Positions 1 through 12,794 of a stretch of DNA of 64,000 nt are shown piece by piece; positions within the stretch are counted from its first letter, which is position 1, and the number at the start of each line of letters is the position of its first letter. The position numbers and the translations under genes were made by a program. The notes under the pieces are model-generated. The model was not told the DNA's origin, made no database searches, and was given only the letters and a program-made list of their open reading frames with translations. This DNA is from Gambelia wislizenii (lineage: Eukaryota; Chordata; Lepidosauria; Squamata; Crotaphytidae). The stretch spans positions 71,000,001-71,064,000 of the forward strand of contig JAUMIR010000003.1 in NCBI GenBank assembly GCA_030847615.1, read 5' to 3'.

Positions 1-54
1 GTGTTAGTGCACATCAATCCACATTTTTTCTCTCTCATATAGGCAAGCCCTTGG
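1..54 (+). repeat. Right end of a GGGCTTGTCTA-type DNA element
   Basis: The sequence CACATCAATCCACATTTT followed by CATATAGGCAAGCCC closely matches the right end of the copy at 27385-27427. The body lies outside the window. Confidence 0.55.
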
Positions 55-167
55 CCTTAAGGCCCAGTTATTGAGGGCAGGGTCTGTTACATTTGAACTT
101 GCTGACAGGCTGATATGGGTTGTAATGGCAAGCATGACCAGGCAAGGTTGCTCCTTTATTTGCCCAG

Positions 168-3100
168 AGTTCCTGAGAAGGAGTCCATCAGCAAAGCTGT
201 CTTACACAAGTCCCGTGGGCGGAGTCACCTGTGGGCTCACTCTCGAGAGCCCCTGAAGCAGCCCTTACTGAAGAAGGTGTGCACCAACCCAGACCTCTGG
301 GACCTTGCTTGCCAGAGCTTCATCGATATCCTTCATGTTTAGGATACAGTAATTGGTTGGTGAAGGGTAGCTGTTGGTTATTTTCCCAGCACATGCTTCC
401 GTATTACTTTTCTGGACATAGAAAAGTTCCTAGAGAAATGAGGAGGAGGAGGAGGAGGAGGAGACAGGGTGATGCTTTCCTTTATAGCTTGCTAATAGTT
501 TTTACATGTTTTTCTTGATTTCCTGTTAGCCATCCCAGGATAAATCCCAGGAGATATATTTACTAACAACTCTCTGTATCATTAATACAGACTGATTATC
601 AGTACAGCGGTGATTGGGAATTGGGGAGAAGTCATGGTAAGCAACACTAGTGAGTTAATATATCCACATTCTGTGCCAGCCAGCACAGTCTTAATTATTT
701 CATCTAGTTGCCATTGAAGGCCTTGATCAGTGTGGAGGCGGGTTATCTGAAAAAGGGGGCGTTCAAAATTAGCCCTAATCTGGTTTGTAAGTGTACACCA
801 TCCCTGTAAACATTTCCTTATCTTTTTGTTCACCTATCATGAGATACATGGGAGACTACCCTTCAAAACAAGAAAGATCTCCTATGGAGCTCACTGACCA
901 GATATTTGTAGCAGCAATCCAGGAGGAAGTTCTGCGTGATGAAATCTACTGTCAAATCATGAAACAGCTGACAGAGAATAACAACAGGTACTAGGGCAAA
1001 GGATTTCTGTTTGTATCTTATGGGGTAATGGCTTTTCTTATCAATGATTTATTTGCCACTGTCAGAGAAAGGGCTTATTGACCTAGTAGCACTTGAGAGG
1101 GAGCTGGCTTCCAGTGTTACCATAGTGAGCACCAGCACCACCGGCAGGAACCTTTATTATTTATTGGTGACAAGGTACAGATCATCTAGATTGACTGATA
1201 GATGCCTAATTTTGAAGAGGCGTTGGGTTAGGTAAGGAATATTTTGGGAAAATATGTCCATCCAAAGTTTTGAAACTGTTTGTCAAAACTGCAGGTACAG
1301 TCTGAACAATGGCTGGCAGTTACTATGGCTCTGCACAGGCCTTTTTCCTCCTAGTAAGCCACTGTTGAATCATGCTCAGAAGTTCATGGAGACTCGTCAG
1401 AAGGAAAGACTGGCTTCAGACTGCAGACGTAGGATCCAAAGAGTGATGAGGTACAAGGGCTTTGCTAATCTTTTCTGAGGTGGCTGTTGTCCATTTCTCT
1501 TGTGATAGCAGAACTTTACCCTATCAACAGTACAAACTAATAGGCAATGTGTATACATTCTATACAAGATATAATCTAATTTTAAAAAGTGAGTCCTTTG
1601 TTTCTTGAGGAGAATCTGAATTAAGTGTCCTCAGTCCATGTCACATATCACCTAGATATTCTTATTTGCAGTATGATTTGCTCTCACAGAATTCTTTTTC
1701 TTCCTTCATTGTATGAGTTAGCCAATATATCTATTGAACTCATGTCTATTAAATATATTGGAAACTATTCTCAATGTTATGTGGACACACACACACACAC
1801 TGTTAGCTATATGGTGCATGCTTTTTCAGAAACTTAATATTGTGGCAGCCCTGGAATTGTGTTAGGATTGCATCTGGGAAAGGAAGGGTTAAACTTCCCC
1901 ATTCTCATATGCAGTTCTTCCAATTAAAAGTTCACTTCATATCTCTCAGCTTGCAAATAATGTAATATGTCGTTTGGCTTTCAGTCTTGCTCTTGTTTCA
2001 ATAGTGTTTGTAGTGCCTTGTTTTTAGAAAGTTGCCCCATACTCCATCTCTTTGCCTCATTGTGATCAACAGCAACACTATGGGTATCATGCAGTCATTT
2101 TGTCTAATAGCATATTTCTTTGTGGATTTTTGTTATTCTGAGGTGGGAATATTAACTATTCTGAAATGCCTGTGTAATAGGCAAGATACTTGGCCATTCA
2201 GCACACTTGAAACAGACTTATTTTCATCTCCAAGTGAATGAATGGTCACTTCTGAGAGACCTGTCTATATTGGTGTTTTTCCAGGAGTGGTTGTCGAAAG
2301 TGGGCGCCACACAGTGTGGAAGTGGAGGCAATTCAGAAGAATATCACAAAGATCTCTCACAAGATTTACTTTCCCAATGGTACAGAGCAGGTGAGACTAT
2401 ACAGTATCATTTCTTATGCCACATTTCTTATGCCACACAGGTGGTATGGCCACTGAAGGGGAAAATTCTGGAAGGGGATCTGCTTTACTGGATCAGATCT
2501 GTGATCTCTTGCACCAGCACTGTCCACAACCACTGAACAGTACCATTAAGAAAAGCTGACAAGGAGAGGATGATGGCAATAGCCATCTCCTGTTGTTGAT
2601 TGCCCTCAGCATCTGCTGCTCATGCAAAAATGCTGTCACTCATTATGGATGTAGAAGTTGAGCTCTGGATTCCTGCCCTGGCAGGAGGTTTGACCAGATG
2701 GCACCCCCAATCCATGCAAGGTGCCCTTCACTTCCTTTCCTTCCAGTCTACTCACTGTGCTCTCCCACTGTTACCTTCCAGGCTTTTGAGGTAGGAACAA
2801 ATACAAAGGTACGATCTCTGTGTCAGACTATTGCCAGCAAGATGGAACTGAATTCCCCAGAAGGATTCAGCCTCTTTGTCAAGATTGCAGACAAGGTAAT
2901 TTAACAATGGACTGCACTGGTATGTACAAGAAGGTTTTTATGAGTCCTTTTGATCTCATCTCCAGTGAGAGGACTATATGGGAGTAGACTATCATTGCAA
3001 TTTGTCCTTGTAGGTGAAAAGATTGCAGCCTTGCTTAATTTGTTCTATATGCTTCTTCTGCATGACTGAGATTTGAAGACACAGGTCTTGCCAGCATTAT

Positions 3101-6100
3101 GCGTGTTTAATTCCTTAGGCTGTGCTTCCAAAAATTCCAGTTATTGCAATGAAAACTATGGAGACAGGCCTGGAGCTTGGTACTAACCGAGCTGCCCTTC
3201 ATCTGTCCCTTCTAGGTGCTCAGCCAGAATGAAGCAGATTACTTTTTTGACTCCTTGAGGAAGGCAACTGATTGGACTCGGAAGAACAGACTAAGCAAAG
3301 AGGGTATGGAAGTGTACAAATTAAGTATTTTGTCTTGCACTTAACCACTGGTAGGAGAGCCACTGTTAGGAAAGAATCTGTTTGACAGGTCAAGACACGA
3401 CTAGTTTTACTTACAGTATCAGGTTTCTCTGAATTCATTATCATCACTCACTTCTTTTTTCTCTCTCTACTTTTTGTAGTAGGAATAGGCTAACTCAGCT
3501 TGGCAAACAGGCTTTTTTTTATAAGCAGTGGGGTAGCTCTACATGCACTTTTAAGCTACATGGTTTTGTTAGCTATTTGACTGAAACTAAATTATTTCAG
3601 ATTGTCACATCAGATGCTGGATTGGTGGATCTGTTGTCTGCTTGTCTTATTCTGAAACCTGGTCATTTCCAGTTAAGATACCAGGCACACACCCTTGAAG
3701 GAGGAAAGAAAACAATTCTCTTCTTCTTCCTCTTCCTATCTTGGCAAACCCTTGTCAAGAGAGTGGGATGATCCCATAGATTACCTCCCTTTAAGGGGCA
3801 GTAGTATCTTCTTTTAAAGTTATCATTTCTATTCTCATTCCAGGATGGAGAAAAGGAACCCCAGATAACTTAAAACTGAGTCAGGAGGCATCACTTTGGC
3901 CTTATCTACATTAGTGAAAAAACCTGAATCCACCACCTGCTGAATCTGGCCTGAAAATGCCACATGATGTGCAGCCTTATCCCTGATTCTGGTGTGATAA
4001 GGGCACATGACATATGGCCCTGTCTGCACCAAACTCAGGGTACACCACCCTAATCCAGGTTTTAGAAAACTGGCAGTTTTCTCTGGAGTTTGCTGGAAAC
4101 TCCAGAGAAAACTGTAGTGTGAACAAAGGATCCACACTGGATTTGGGGGGTGGGGAGGCAGGACAACTGCTGCCTGACAGGCACCACAATTTTTCCCCTT
4201 CTTGATGACGCTGCCACTAGCTTGCTGTTGTCACTCTGGGGTCAGAATGAGGCGGCCAGCCATGCGATCATGGTAAGGAGGCCTCGGCTGGCTGCTTCAG
4301 AGCAAGTGACTACATGCGAGGGCTCTACCTTCTCAGAGCACAGTCACTTGCTCTGAGGTCAGAACAAGGTGTCCAGCCATGCGATCAATGGTGAGGAGGT
4401 AGCCAAATCAACTTCATCACCATTGATCACATGGCTGGCTGCTTCGTTCTGACCTCAGAGCAAGCAATTTCACGCCAGTGTGGCTCTGCCATGGAGGTGC
4501 CTGGCTGGGAAGGCATCGGCAGCAAACCCACAGCAGCAATGAGCAGTGTAGATTTGGGCTTTGTCCAGGTATGGTGGGGGCCAGAGTAGTCTGAATTTCA
4601 TGCTGTGCAGCTTCAGGCCAAAGAAATCCAAATTTCAATCAGATTTTTTGTTCCCAGTATAGACAAGCCCATAGACAGTTCCAAGTTATCTTCTTTTCCA
4701 AAAATATATCTTTTAAGCAGAGATGGATTTCTGGGGCAAACTGGATTATTTGATTCTTTGATCTCCAGATCTTGAAACATTTACACCCCAGGTACCTTAT
4801 CTACTTTCCCCCAGTGGCCAGGGAATTTACTGCAGCTGATGGGGTGAATGTGGAGTGCTCCCCCTTCGTATGTTTAAATACTCCCTTGTCACAACCATCT
4901 CCTTATAAGAACTGAGAAAATGTTTTGTTTTAGTTGTGGTTTTTTGCCACAGTTTACCAAATTTCACAAGGGAGAAAAGGGAAGGAAAAAAGGAAGCTGG
5001 TAAGTTTGCCGAACTCTAAAGATGGGTGAGAATTTTAACCAGGTTTTTACCAGACATTACCAACTTTAAAAAAAAAAAATGAAATGTGGAAAAAGAGGAA
5101 CTGACAAATTTGCCCATCCTGACTCCTTAAGAGGCCACTGGAATAAGCAATTAGGAAATGGGCTTGCAGAGGAGAAAGTAATGGCCAATTACATGTTATC
5201 AAAGGTGAAATGCTGAGGTATAGGTTACTTTCATTATGTAAATCTGGAGAAAGGCCAGGCTTTTCCATTTTACATGTGTGTAACTGTGCTTTTCTAGTGG
5301 TTCCCATCCCTGTGAATTACCAGATACATTTCATGAGAAAGTTATGGATAAATGTGGTTCCTGGGAAGGACCTGAAGGCTGACTGCATTTTCCATTATCA
5401 CCAGGTAACTAAGTTGATTTCTATAGCATGCCCCAATGGTACAAACAAACAACAACAGAGCTCTGCTAATTATAGATGGGCTTGGTATCAAACCGTTAAT
5501 TCCACTACCCAGCTATAAAACCCAGTAGCATGCATTTAAGATATGCATTTATCAACATAGATATTGTCTGATGAAATTATATAATGGTGGCTTTATGCTG
5601 AATGATGAACATGTGAGCTTTAAAAAAAAAATTAAGCTATAACTGATTCCACATTGCTCATTGCTGCCATTAGTATCATAAGTGCGAAGCTACTCTTCAC
5701 ACTTCCAGAAATATAAGTTTGTTTTTATATCATTGTAAAATAGGGAAAAACTGTAGATATGTTATTTTCTGGTAGGAACCTCAAAGTGTGGGGAAAATGT
5801 GGATTTTAACTAGCAAGATGCCTGCTTTTTATTTTCTAATAACTTTATTACAAACACTGGGAAGAATTACCAGTTCTTTCAGAAGGTAGCTATGTACATG
5901 GACACACACACATACACACTTTGGCTAAGCTGATGAAGAGCTGCACATATTAATTTTTCAGGAACTACCAAAATATCTGCGAGGCTATCACAACTGCTCA
6001 AAGGAGGATGCCATCCAGTTAGCAGGGCTGATTTTCAAAGTTCACGCTAACAATGATAGAACGCAACATGCAGCAATTCCCAAAATTCTGAAAGAACTAG

Positions 6101-9100
6101 TGCCTGAGAACATGATCCGAACAGCATCTCCAGAGGAGTGGAGACGGGTATGAAGAACTCTTTCATTATTTTCAAATTCTGTAACTACTTATTTGCAGTG
6201 GCTGCAAATTGGGTTTGGCACCATTCTGTAGCCACTGAGAGTGACTGTTTTTTGGGGGGAGGGCAGGTTGGTACACCTGCAAATAAAACCAGTGGGTCTA
6301 TCCATGAGGCTTCCTGCTTACTGCAGTACTTTGGGAGTTTCTATAGTCATCATAGCTATTAGGTTTCTGTTTTAAAATAGTAGAAACCATGTTATATTGA
6401 TTATATTTGGACTTTTATCAGGAGATCCAAAACATCACAGACAGTACAGTAGGACCTCCGTATCCACTGATTCAGTTATCCATGGTTTCAGTTTCAGCAC
6501 AGATACCAGTCTTCCTAGAAAATGCATCCTCTCTAGCCATTTTCTGGGTCCTCCAAGACAACACTATGGTATTTTAAATCAGAAGTCCCATTATTTTCAA
6601 TGGTGTTTGCTATTAATCACGGATTTCATTATCCATGGTGGGCCCTGGAACCAATCCCCAGCAGATACGGAGGTCCTACTGTACATGGTTCCTACAATTT
6701 TCAGATTCCTGTCCATAGGTATAGTTATTAAATGCTCTCCTGCATCTTCTAGTAGGGAGCTGGCCAAGCAAATTCATTTGTGTAACTAGAAGAATTTCAC
6801 TTTTGCTGTATCCATGGACATGGTGAACATGAAACCAGTTCTTGCCAGAGAAGACCTGACTACAGTTTGAACCAAGTGTGTTTGTGTGTTTCCTGTACAG
6901 AGTATTATTTCTGCCTCCAACAAACATGAACAGAAAAGTGTGGATGAGGCCAAGATTGCCTTCTTGAAGTACATATATCGTTGGCCAACATTTGGCTCAG
7001 CCTTTTTTGAAGTGAAGGTGAGTCTCAAAATCTGCATGTTTTTTGGTACTTCCATATGGAAAGCTATTATCTGCAGAATAGTAGCATCTAGTTTCCTTCT
7101 GCTTCTTTTAAACTCTTCAGTTTACTGATGGCCCATTATTATGATCAATTCAGCTGTGGTCTCCTCTGTGCATGCTAAGTTTCAGCTGCAGGTGCTATGT
7201 TGTATGACAGGGTAAGCAAGCCATCAGTGTCAGATACAACTCTCTGTGGACTTTCTTTTTATATGCCATTACAAGTACAGTACAAATTACAAGAGATCTC
7301 AGGCATGTTTGGTTCTTCAGATGTTTTGGATGTCAGTGCTAAAGTTTCCAGCCAGCATGGTTTGTAGTAAAGGGTTCTGGGAGTTTTAAGCTAAAACTTA
7401 TGAAAAGCCAAAACTTCCCCAGGCCTGAGTAAGAACTAGTCTGGCACTGGCATGTAAAGTAGCCAATCTGAGCAAGACATTGGCCTTTACCTGTTCATAT
7501 CAAGATGTGACACATGGCTGGATATCAGTATGTAAAGAAGATAACCCCTGCCATGGCAAAAGAAAATAAATTTAAATAAAATCCCATGCAAAGAGTACTC
7601 CACTACAATGGTATTTTCATAAAATTGTGATTTACATAACTAAGCTACTGTATACCTCTCTGTGGATAGTGTAAAGAACAGTGAAATGATATTAAGCTTG
7701 AAATAAGTATACTTAACAAAAGCATACCCAGATAAAATTCTCTTTGGATTTTGGATTTGACGCAGCATGAGTGTGTTAGGGATCTGCCATTCTTTGGTGG
7801 TTCTTCATTTAGGACTTTTTCATGCAGGACTTACCATGCAAGAAGACTCCGGAATAGTTACGATGCTGTCACGCGACAGGGGGTCCATTTCGGATGATGC
7901 CGTCCCTCTTTTGGCACCATCCGTGTCACTTCCGTGTATGATTGGAGGTAGCCGCGCCATATTTTACTCACGGAAGTTGCCCATGAGTAAAATATGGTGC
8001 GGCTGCCTTCAATCATACACAGAAGTGACACAGACAATTTCGCGAGAGGGACAGCGTCGTTCAAAATGGACCCCCTGCCGCGCAACAGCGCTGTACCTCT
8101 TGCAGAAGCTTGTGGTGCGGTAAGCGCTATCTGAACAAGTCCTTAGTGTCCTATACAAAGGTGCACACACAGCACTTAGCAAACTGATTAAACCAATGTA
8201 AACAGAAATGCTGATGTGATTAGTAACATTCCTCTCGTTGCTGTGCTGAAAGCAATATCAAATGAAAATCCAGGGATTTCATGTAATGTGCAGTCATTTG
8301 AATTTACTAAGCAAGGACAAATCAACACTGCTAATCAACAATGACGTGTTGCAAGGAACAAATAACATGCAATAGTGCCTTATTGATCTGGTTTCTCTGA
8401 AAGCCCATTGAAGGGAGAGGAGGGAGAGAAAAGGAGAGAGAGAGATTGAGGGAGAAAGTGTTGCTTATTGCTAATTGGAGAAAAATGACAAGTAGTGAAC
8501 ATTTCAGTGATCAGAAAGAGCTTCTTACTCATAGATTCCAATCCTTTTGTTCCTCTTTACTAGCAAACTTCAGAGCCAAATTTCCCTGACATTGTATTGA
8601 TTGCTATCAACAAACAAGGAGTTTCTGTCATACATCCAAAGACCAAGGTAAGAGACCATATCCCTGAGTCATTAATTGTCCACTTAGAAATGCTCCTTAA
8701 GGTAAATGTCTAAACAGTTGTGACCATACTTGTGGGCCTTCAGACAACAAAAGATATAAAGCTGTTCTTTTTCTGTTAACTAAAATATGTATTAGCCAAA
8801 ATGGCATTTTCTGAATTAAAAACTGTCGTGTAACTGACCTCCTAGTGTTGCTCTCTGTGCTAACAGAAGAATTCTGTGATGTAGTGATAAGCCTGAGATA
8901 TGTGCAGTAAGGAAGGAAAAACTCCTTTGCTGAATTAGGACAGTAACATGGTGGCTCTTCAGAAGAAAGTTATGCTAAATTGCCAGACTGCATATAAATA
9001 CAAGTTTGACTGAGGAAGAACATTCTAAGGGTCAGAGGAGTTTGAGCCAATGGAAATTCTAGACTGGGGTGGGCAAATTGCAGCCCTAGGGCCACATGTG

Positions 9101-11000
9101 GACTCCTGAGGTTATTTTGGTTGCCCTGGGCCCCTCCATATTCCTCAAATCACTCTTTTTCTGAAAGAAAAATATATATGGTGAATTACCTCTCCTGGAA
9201 GCCTCTAGGAATGACAATTTGTCTGTTAAATAGGTTGCACATAGACACACTGCACTGTTCAACATTATAAAATGCCAGTTTTTCAAAATCAGGAGGGCCC
9301 AGCAACAGAAAATTGGGGCCCAGACCCATTGCATTTGCCCACCCCGGTCATAAAGAGTTATCCCTAAAAACAACTTACTTTAAATCAACTTTTGCTGGTA
9401 GAGAGGATAATGTGAATAAGCATCAGCACTGAACTGCCTTGTAGAAATCCATAAGCTGCTGATCCATTTGCATGGAAATAGCAAAGCTGTTTATGTTATA
9501 TATCTTACATGGAACATTTATTTTGGCCTGCAGGAAATCTTAATGGTTTACCCCTTCAATAAAATCTCCAACTGGAACAGTGGCAGCACATACTTCCACA
9601 TGACCATAGGGAACCTGGTACGAGGTAGTCGTATCCTTTGTGAAACATCTCTGGTAAGAAAAGTTTATGATTTCAGATCTTAAGGCCACGTACTGAACAA
9701 GAAGGAAGAATCTGGTAATTACTGGTTAAAACTTCCTTGCTTTCCTGAGCAAATTTTTCCAAGAGCTAGTTCAAACATTTACAAAAGCCACATAATGACA
9801 AAGTTTTTTCTGGGAGGACGACCGTGTGATGACAGTAATTTTTGACCAAATACAGTCGTTATTCAGCAGCACTTTGTTTCATGGAGCACTTGAAAATTGT
9901 ACTGCTAAGAAGCAATAGCTGTAACTAGGAATGCACTGAATTAGATATTATTCCTTGCTATAGCTGGGTCCTTGGGCAGAGTCATGCAGGTCTTTGTGAA
10001 GGGGTTTGTGAATGCCTGGATTAGCTGTTTAGAAGATTTGATAAGATTGTAAGAATTATTGTAAGAATAAGAAATACAACCTATTACAGTCGCCCATCTT
10101 CAAAAAATGGAGGAAAGCATTGACCAGTAAATATCAGTTCTTCTATTCTCAAAGTTGGATAATAGTTCGCATTGTAGGTCCATTTGTACTGTATGTCTCC
10201 TAGATGAAGATTCTTTTTGTTCTCCCTGCCCCTGTCCCCCACCTGTGTCTGTGTGGGAGGAAAGATACAAGGAGTTAAGGACTGGGGCTGTTGAGCAGAT
10301 AGGATTGGCTGATATACTGTATATGCAGTTTTGTGGTCTTTGGAATTAGGAGGACATGGTTAATTTGTTTTAACAAATTCTCTCTCTCTCTGGCTTTTCT
10401 TCGCAAACGAAGATTCAAGAAGGACTCATCCCGCGCTTTCTGCAAGCACGCTGATGACTAAAAAGGCCAATCCGAGATAAACAAGTCCGGTTGCAGAAAG
10501 CACAGCAGAATCCTTGGGTGATTATGTAGACTAAAATATTTAGGAGATATGGGCCTAAACCCTATTGTTAGTCCCAACTAGAGTAGAACCACTGAATCAC
10601 CTGGATTTACCTATGTGTTGTCTTATCATTCAACAATTGATTGTATGGGTCTACTCTAGTTGTGATAAACCAAGAAGATTCCAGCCCATGGTCTGTCATA
10701 AAACAACATTAGCAGTAAGAGTACCAACACAGAATTGGCAATTCAGTTTTGTAAAGAGGATTCTGGAAGTCCAAAAATTTTTTTTTACCCTCAGACTCTG
10801 TTTCAGTTTCCTACTTCTGCCAGGGTATTATTGAGAAATTTACTGAGCAGGTTCAGATCTTCGTCACTTTTTCCCAGAGAGATAATTAAAATGTTTTTTT
10901 TTCCTTCAAGGGATACAAAATGGATGACTTGTTGACATCGTATGTGCAGCTGCTCATGAATGCTGTAAACAAACAGAAGAACCCCCGTCTCCCTGTCTGA
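168..11000 (+). CDS. MYO7B: MYO7B, 3' part: unconventional myosin-VIIb tail (second MyTH4 and FERM domains)
   Basis: Twelve coding exons, read by splice sites and frame: 168-325, 834-987, 1295-1450, 2285-2390, 2782-2895, 3216-3303, 5298-5404, 5962-6147, 6901-7017, 8564-8647, 9534-9653 and 10911-11000 (TGA). They total 1480 nt; after one leading base they give 492 codons plus stop with every phase consistent. All introns are GT-AG except the first. The first ~170 residues are a MyTH4 domain ([37 protein letters not shown]). The rest is a three-lobed FERM domain ([51 protein letters not shown]) ending just after [12 protein letters not shown], as in myosin VII. The motor, IQ motifs, first MyTH4-FERM and SH3 lie upstream of the window. 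In the family, this tail binds the USH1C/ANKS4B-type adaptor complex that links brush-border microvilli. MYO7B rather than MYO7A is inferred from the LIMS2/GPR17 neighbours. Confidence 0.95.
326..833 (+). other. MYO7B: U12-type AT-AC intron of MYO7B
   Basis: The intron starts ATATCCTTC at 326-334, which differs from the U12 AT-AC donor consensus (ATATCCTTT) at one place. It ends AC at 832-833. TTCCTTATC at 814-822 differs from the minor-spliceosome branch consensus (TTCCTTAAC) at one place and sits 11-14 nt before the exon. There is no usable GT donor in phase. Splicing 325 to 834 creates G|CT (Ala) and the peptide [11 protein letters not shown], which matches the myosin VII family at this place. 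The GT at 337 paired with the AG at 842-843 would shift the frame. Confidence 0.88.
437..462 (+). repeat. (AGG)n microsatellite
   Basis: About eight AGG/GGA units in MYO7B intron 326-833, the U12-type intron. The rest of that intron shows nothing else apart from its splice signals. Confidence 0.85.
3880..4674. mobile_element. Non-autonomous DNA element with GGGCTTGTCTA-type ends
   Basis: The left end GGCCTTATCTACATTAGTG and the right end CCCAGTATAGACAAGCCC form imperfect terminal inverted repeats. The inner part has hairpins (CTCTGGAGTTTGCTGGAAACTC at ~4081; long inverted pair 4355-4395 / 4420-4465). The part at 3900-4130 is the reverse complement of the right part of the element at 16325-17235. 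No coding capacity. hAT-like by end structure, but no clear 8-bp duplication was found. Confidence 0.6.
6447..6681. mobile_element. Tigger-like non-autonomous DNA transposon (235 bp)
   Basis: Near-perfect terminal inverted repeats CAGTAGGACCTCCGTATC / GATACGGAGGTCCTACTG, flanked by TA on both sides (6445-6446 and 6682-6683), as expected for Tc1/mariner-Tigger elements. The right end also contains the GGGGATTGGTTCCAG motif known from Tigger/MER2 ends. It lies in the MYO7B intron 6148-6900. Confidence 0.85.
7811..8145. repeat. Large foldback element in MYO7B intron
   Basis: Two arms of about 165 bp are inverted copies of each other around a centre near 7977. Arm landmarks: ACAGGGGGTCCATTT (7877) against AAATGGACCCCCTG (8065), and the inner pair GAGTAAAATATGGTGCGGC (7984) against GCCGCGCCATATTTTACTC (7951). 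The outer ends AGGACTTTTTC / GAACAAGTCCT also pair. The arms differ at many places, so it is not recent. It is CpG-rich compared with its surroundings and makes mirror-image frames on both strands; no gene. Confidence 0.8.
9063..9349. mobile_element. hAT/Charlie-like non-autonomous element
   Basis: The inverted ends GACTGGGGTGGGCAAATTG and CATTTGCCCACCCCGGTC fit the hAT-Charlie pattern of GGGGTGGGCAAA ends with GGCC-rich subterminal sequence. A similar but unclear fragment lies at 47980-48125. No convincing target duplication. Confidence 0.6.
10380..10515 (-). mobile_element. 3' end of a LINE with terminal stem-loop
   Basis: On the minus strand this ends with a hairpin CTTCGTTTGCGAAG then AAAAGCCAGAGAGAGAGAG. 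The same ending occurs at 53376-53410 and, attached to an RT C-terminus, at 63437-63765. It is therefore the truncated 3' end of that LINE family. Confidence 0.6.
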
Positions 11001-12655
11001 GAATAGCAGTAGCCCATCATTTATTGGCCAAGCCTCATTAGCAATATTTGGTATCTCGGAAGAAATTAATTGTTTACTTTGTATCTCTTCAGACTCTGGA
11101 GGAGTGAGTCATATGATTGCTGTTCTAGTGGAAACACATGTAGACATATGCTGACTACAATAATAATTGCTTGCTCAGTGAACAAATGTTAGGATTTCAA
11201 CATATCTTGATTTTGTTTCAAAATCTCATTTTCTCCCCCAGTAACGGCAAGCTCCTTTCCTGGAACTGTACCCAGTACTAGATTATGCTATCCTTCCAAA
11301 TGATTGCGCGGAAAAGGAATGAACCACAGTTTCATTATGGCATTTCATTTGAATATCATTTGCAGTACACAACTAAGAGGTGGTAATGTTACCTTAAAGC
11401 ACAGAGAATTACACCAAGAGAAGGTAACTTCTTCACAGGGTGAACTGTTCAGGTGATTGCTCTATGAATGTTGCCTACCTCCAGTGTATGAAACATGCTA
11501 TCTATCAGCCTTCTCTTCTCATCCTGAAAACCTATTCAACAAAGCCCTTGTCCTTCTTGCCCTGTGTCACTCATACTGGCTAGAAATGTTTTTCTAACTT
11601 CCAATAAACCAAAAAGCTAGAAAGAGAACCACAAACATGTCCTTTCTAAACCAAAATGCCATGTTGCATGTGTTGATGTCTTAATAATGCTACACAATTA
11701 TAACACTTTGATACTGCTTTCACAGCCATGACCCTATCCTATGGAATGATGGGATTTGTTGTTTGCTGAGGTACTGAGAATTCTATGTTAGAGATCTCTA
11801 GTGATTCACCAAACTCCAGATCCCAGAATTCCATAGGATGTAACCACAATAGTTAGAGCAGTATCAAAGTGCTACAATTGTGCACTGTGAAAGAGACTCA
11901 TGTTCCCTGAGACTCTTTTGAACACTGTTGGCTTCTGCCTCAAATTTGCCAAAGTAGTCATAATAGTCTCTGCTGAACCTAGAAGAAAATGTACAGTTTT
12001 GCAAATAGATTTTTTTTGTGTACATGTGTGATGGGAGATTAGAATTTCAGTATCTTTGTGAAGTTAATGAGTGCCACACTTTCAGAATCCTTGACCTTTT
12101 GCAAACAATCATCCAGAAAATTCCAGGAGTAGTATCCATTGCTGGCAGTGGATGCTTTGAAATTACTTGGGATCAACTTGATTAGAATTATTTCTGATTT
12201 TTAAATTCAGTTTTATGTTTCAATGAAAAATATTTTGTATACTTGTTTTCTGTTTATGACAATAGCTCAATTGTTTCTACTTTTTGATCAGAACTGCAGA
12301 ACAGTGGAAGTGACGTTAACTTTCTTTCAGACATGTAGGTTTTACTAAACCAACTATAAATCAATAAACTCTTGAACAACCTATTATAGGTCTTTGTTGC
12401 CAAGAATTAATGCTACGGATTGAATTGAAGAATCTTTGCTATATAGCACAAGTCAGACATGAAAAAAGTAATTCCACTATATAGTACAATAAATACAGTA
12501 CAGTATTCTGCTTTTATTTAAGGATTACCAACCTCTATATTTTTTTATGGTGGATGGGTATATGCCACTTTATGCTTAAGGCAGCTGTTTAAAGAAAAGA
12601 ATTGTATTTTGTCACACATACTTGTTGTGCCACAAATGACAGGATGCAAAATAAA
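11001..12655 (+). other. MYO7B: MYO7B 3' UTR (probable) with several poly(A) signals
   Basis: Noncoding sequence follows the MYO7B stop. AATAAA occurs at 11603, 12363, 12488 and 12650 (and 12739). Which one is used cannot be told from sequence. An inverted-repeat element sits within it at 11690-11884. Confidence 0.5.
11690..11884. mobile_element. Short inverted-repeat element (MITE) in MYO7B 3' UTR
   Basis: Ends ACAATTATAACACTTTGATA and TATCAAAGTGCTACAATTGT are inverted repeats. An inner pair CCTATGGAAT / ATTCCATAGG is also present. Related in inner sequence (ATTCCATAGGA, CCAAACTCCAGATCCCAG) to the element at 52414-52622. Confidence 0.7.
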
Positions 12656-12794
12656 GTTGAAGCCAGCTAACCATAAGGGACTTACCAACAATGCCCAGTG
12701 ATAATATTTCGCTATTACATTATTTAAACATTTTAAGTAATAAATTAGGTATTTTGTTCAGTCCTGCTTCAAATGAATATTTTCTGCTCTAAAG

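Noticed and set aside
337..843. GT-AG intron between the first two MYO7B exons
   Set aside because: The GT at 337 and AG at 842-843 join in the wrong phase; the AT-AC reading keeps the frame and the conserved peptide.
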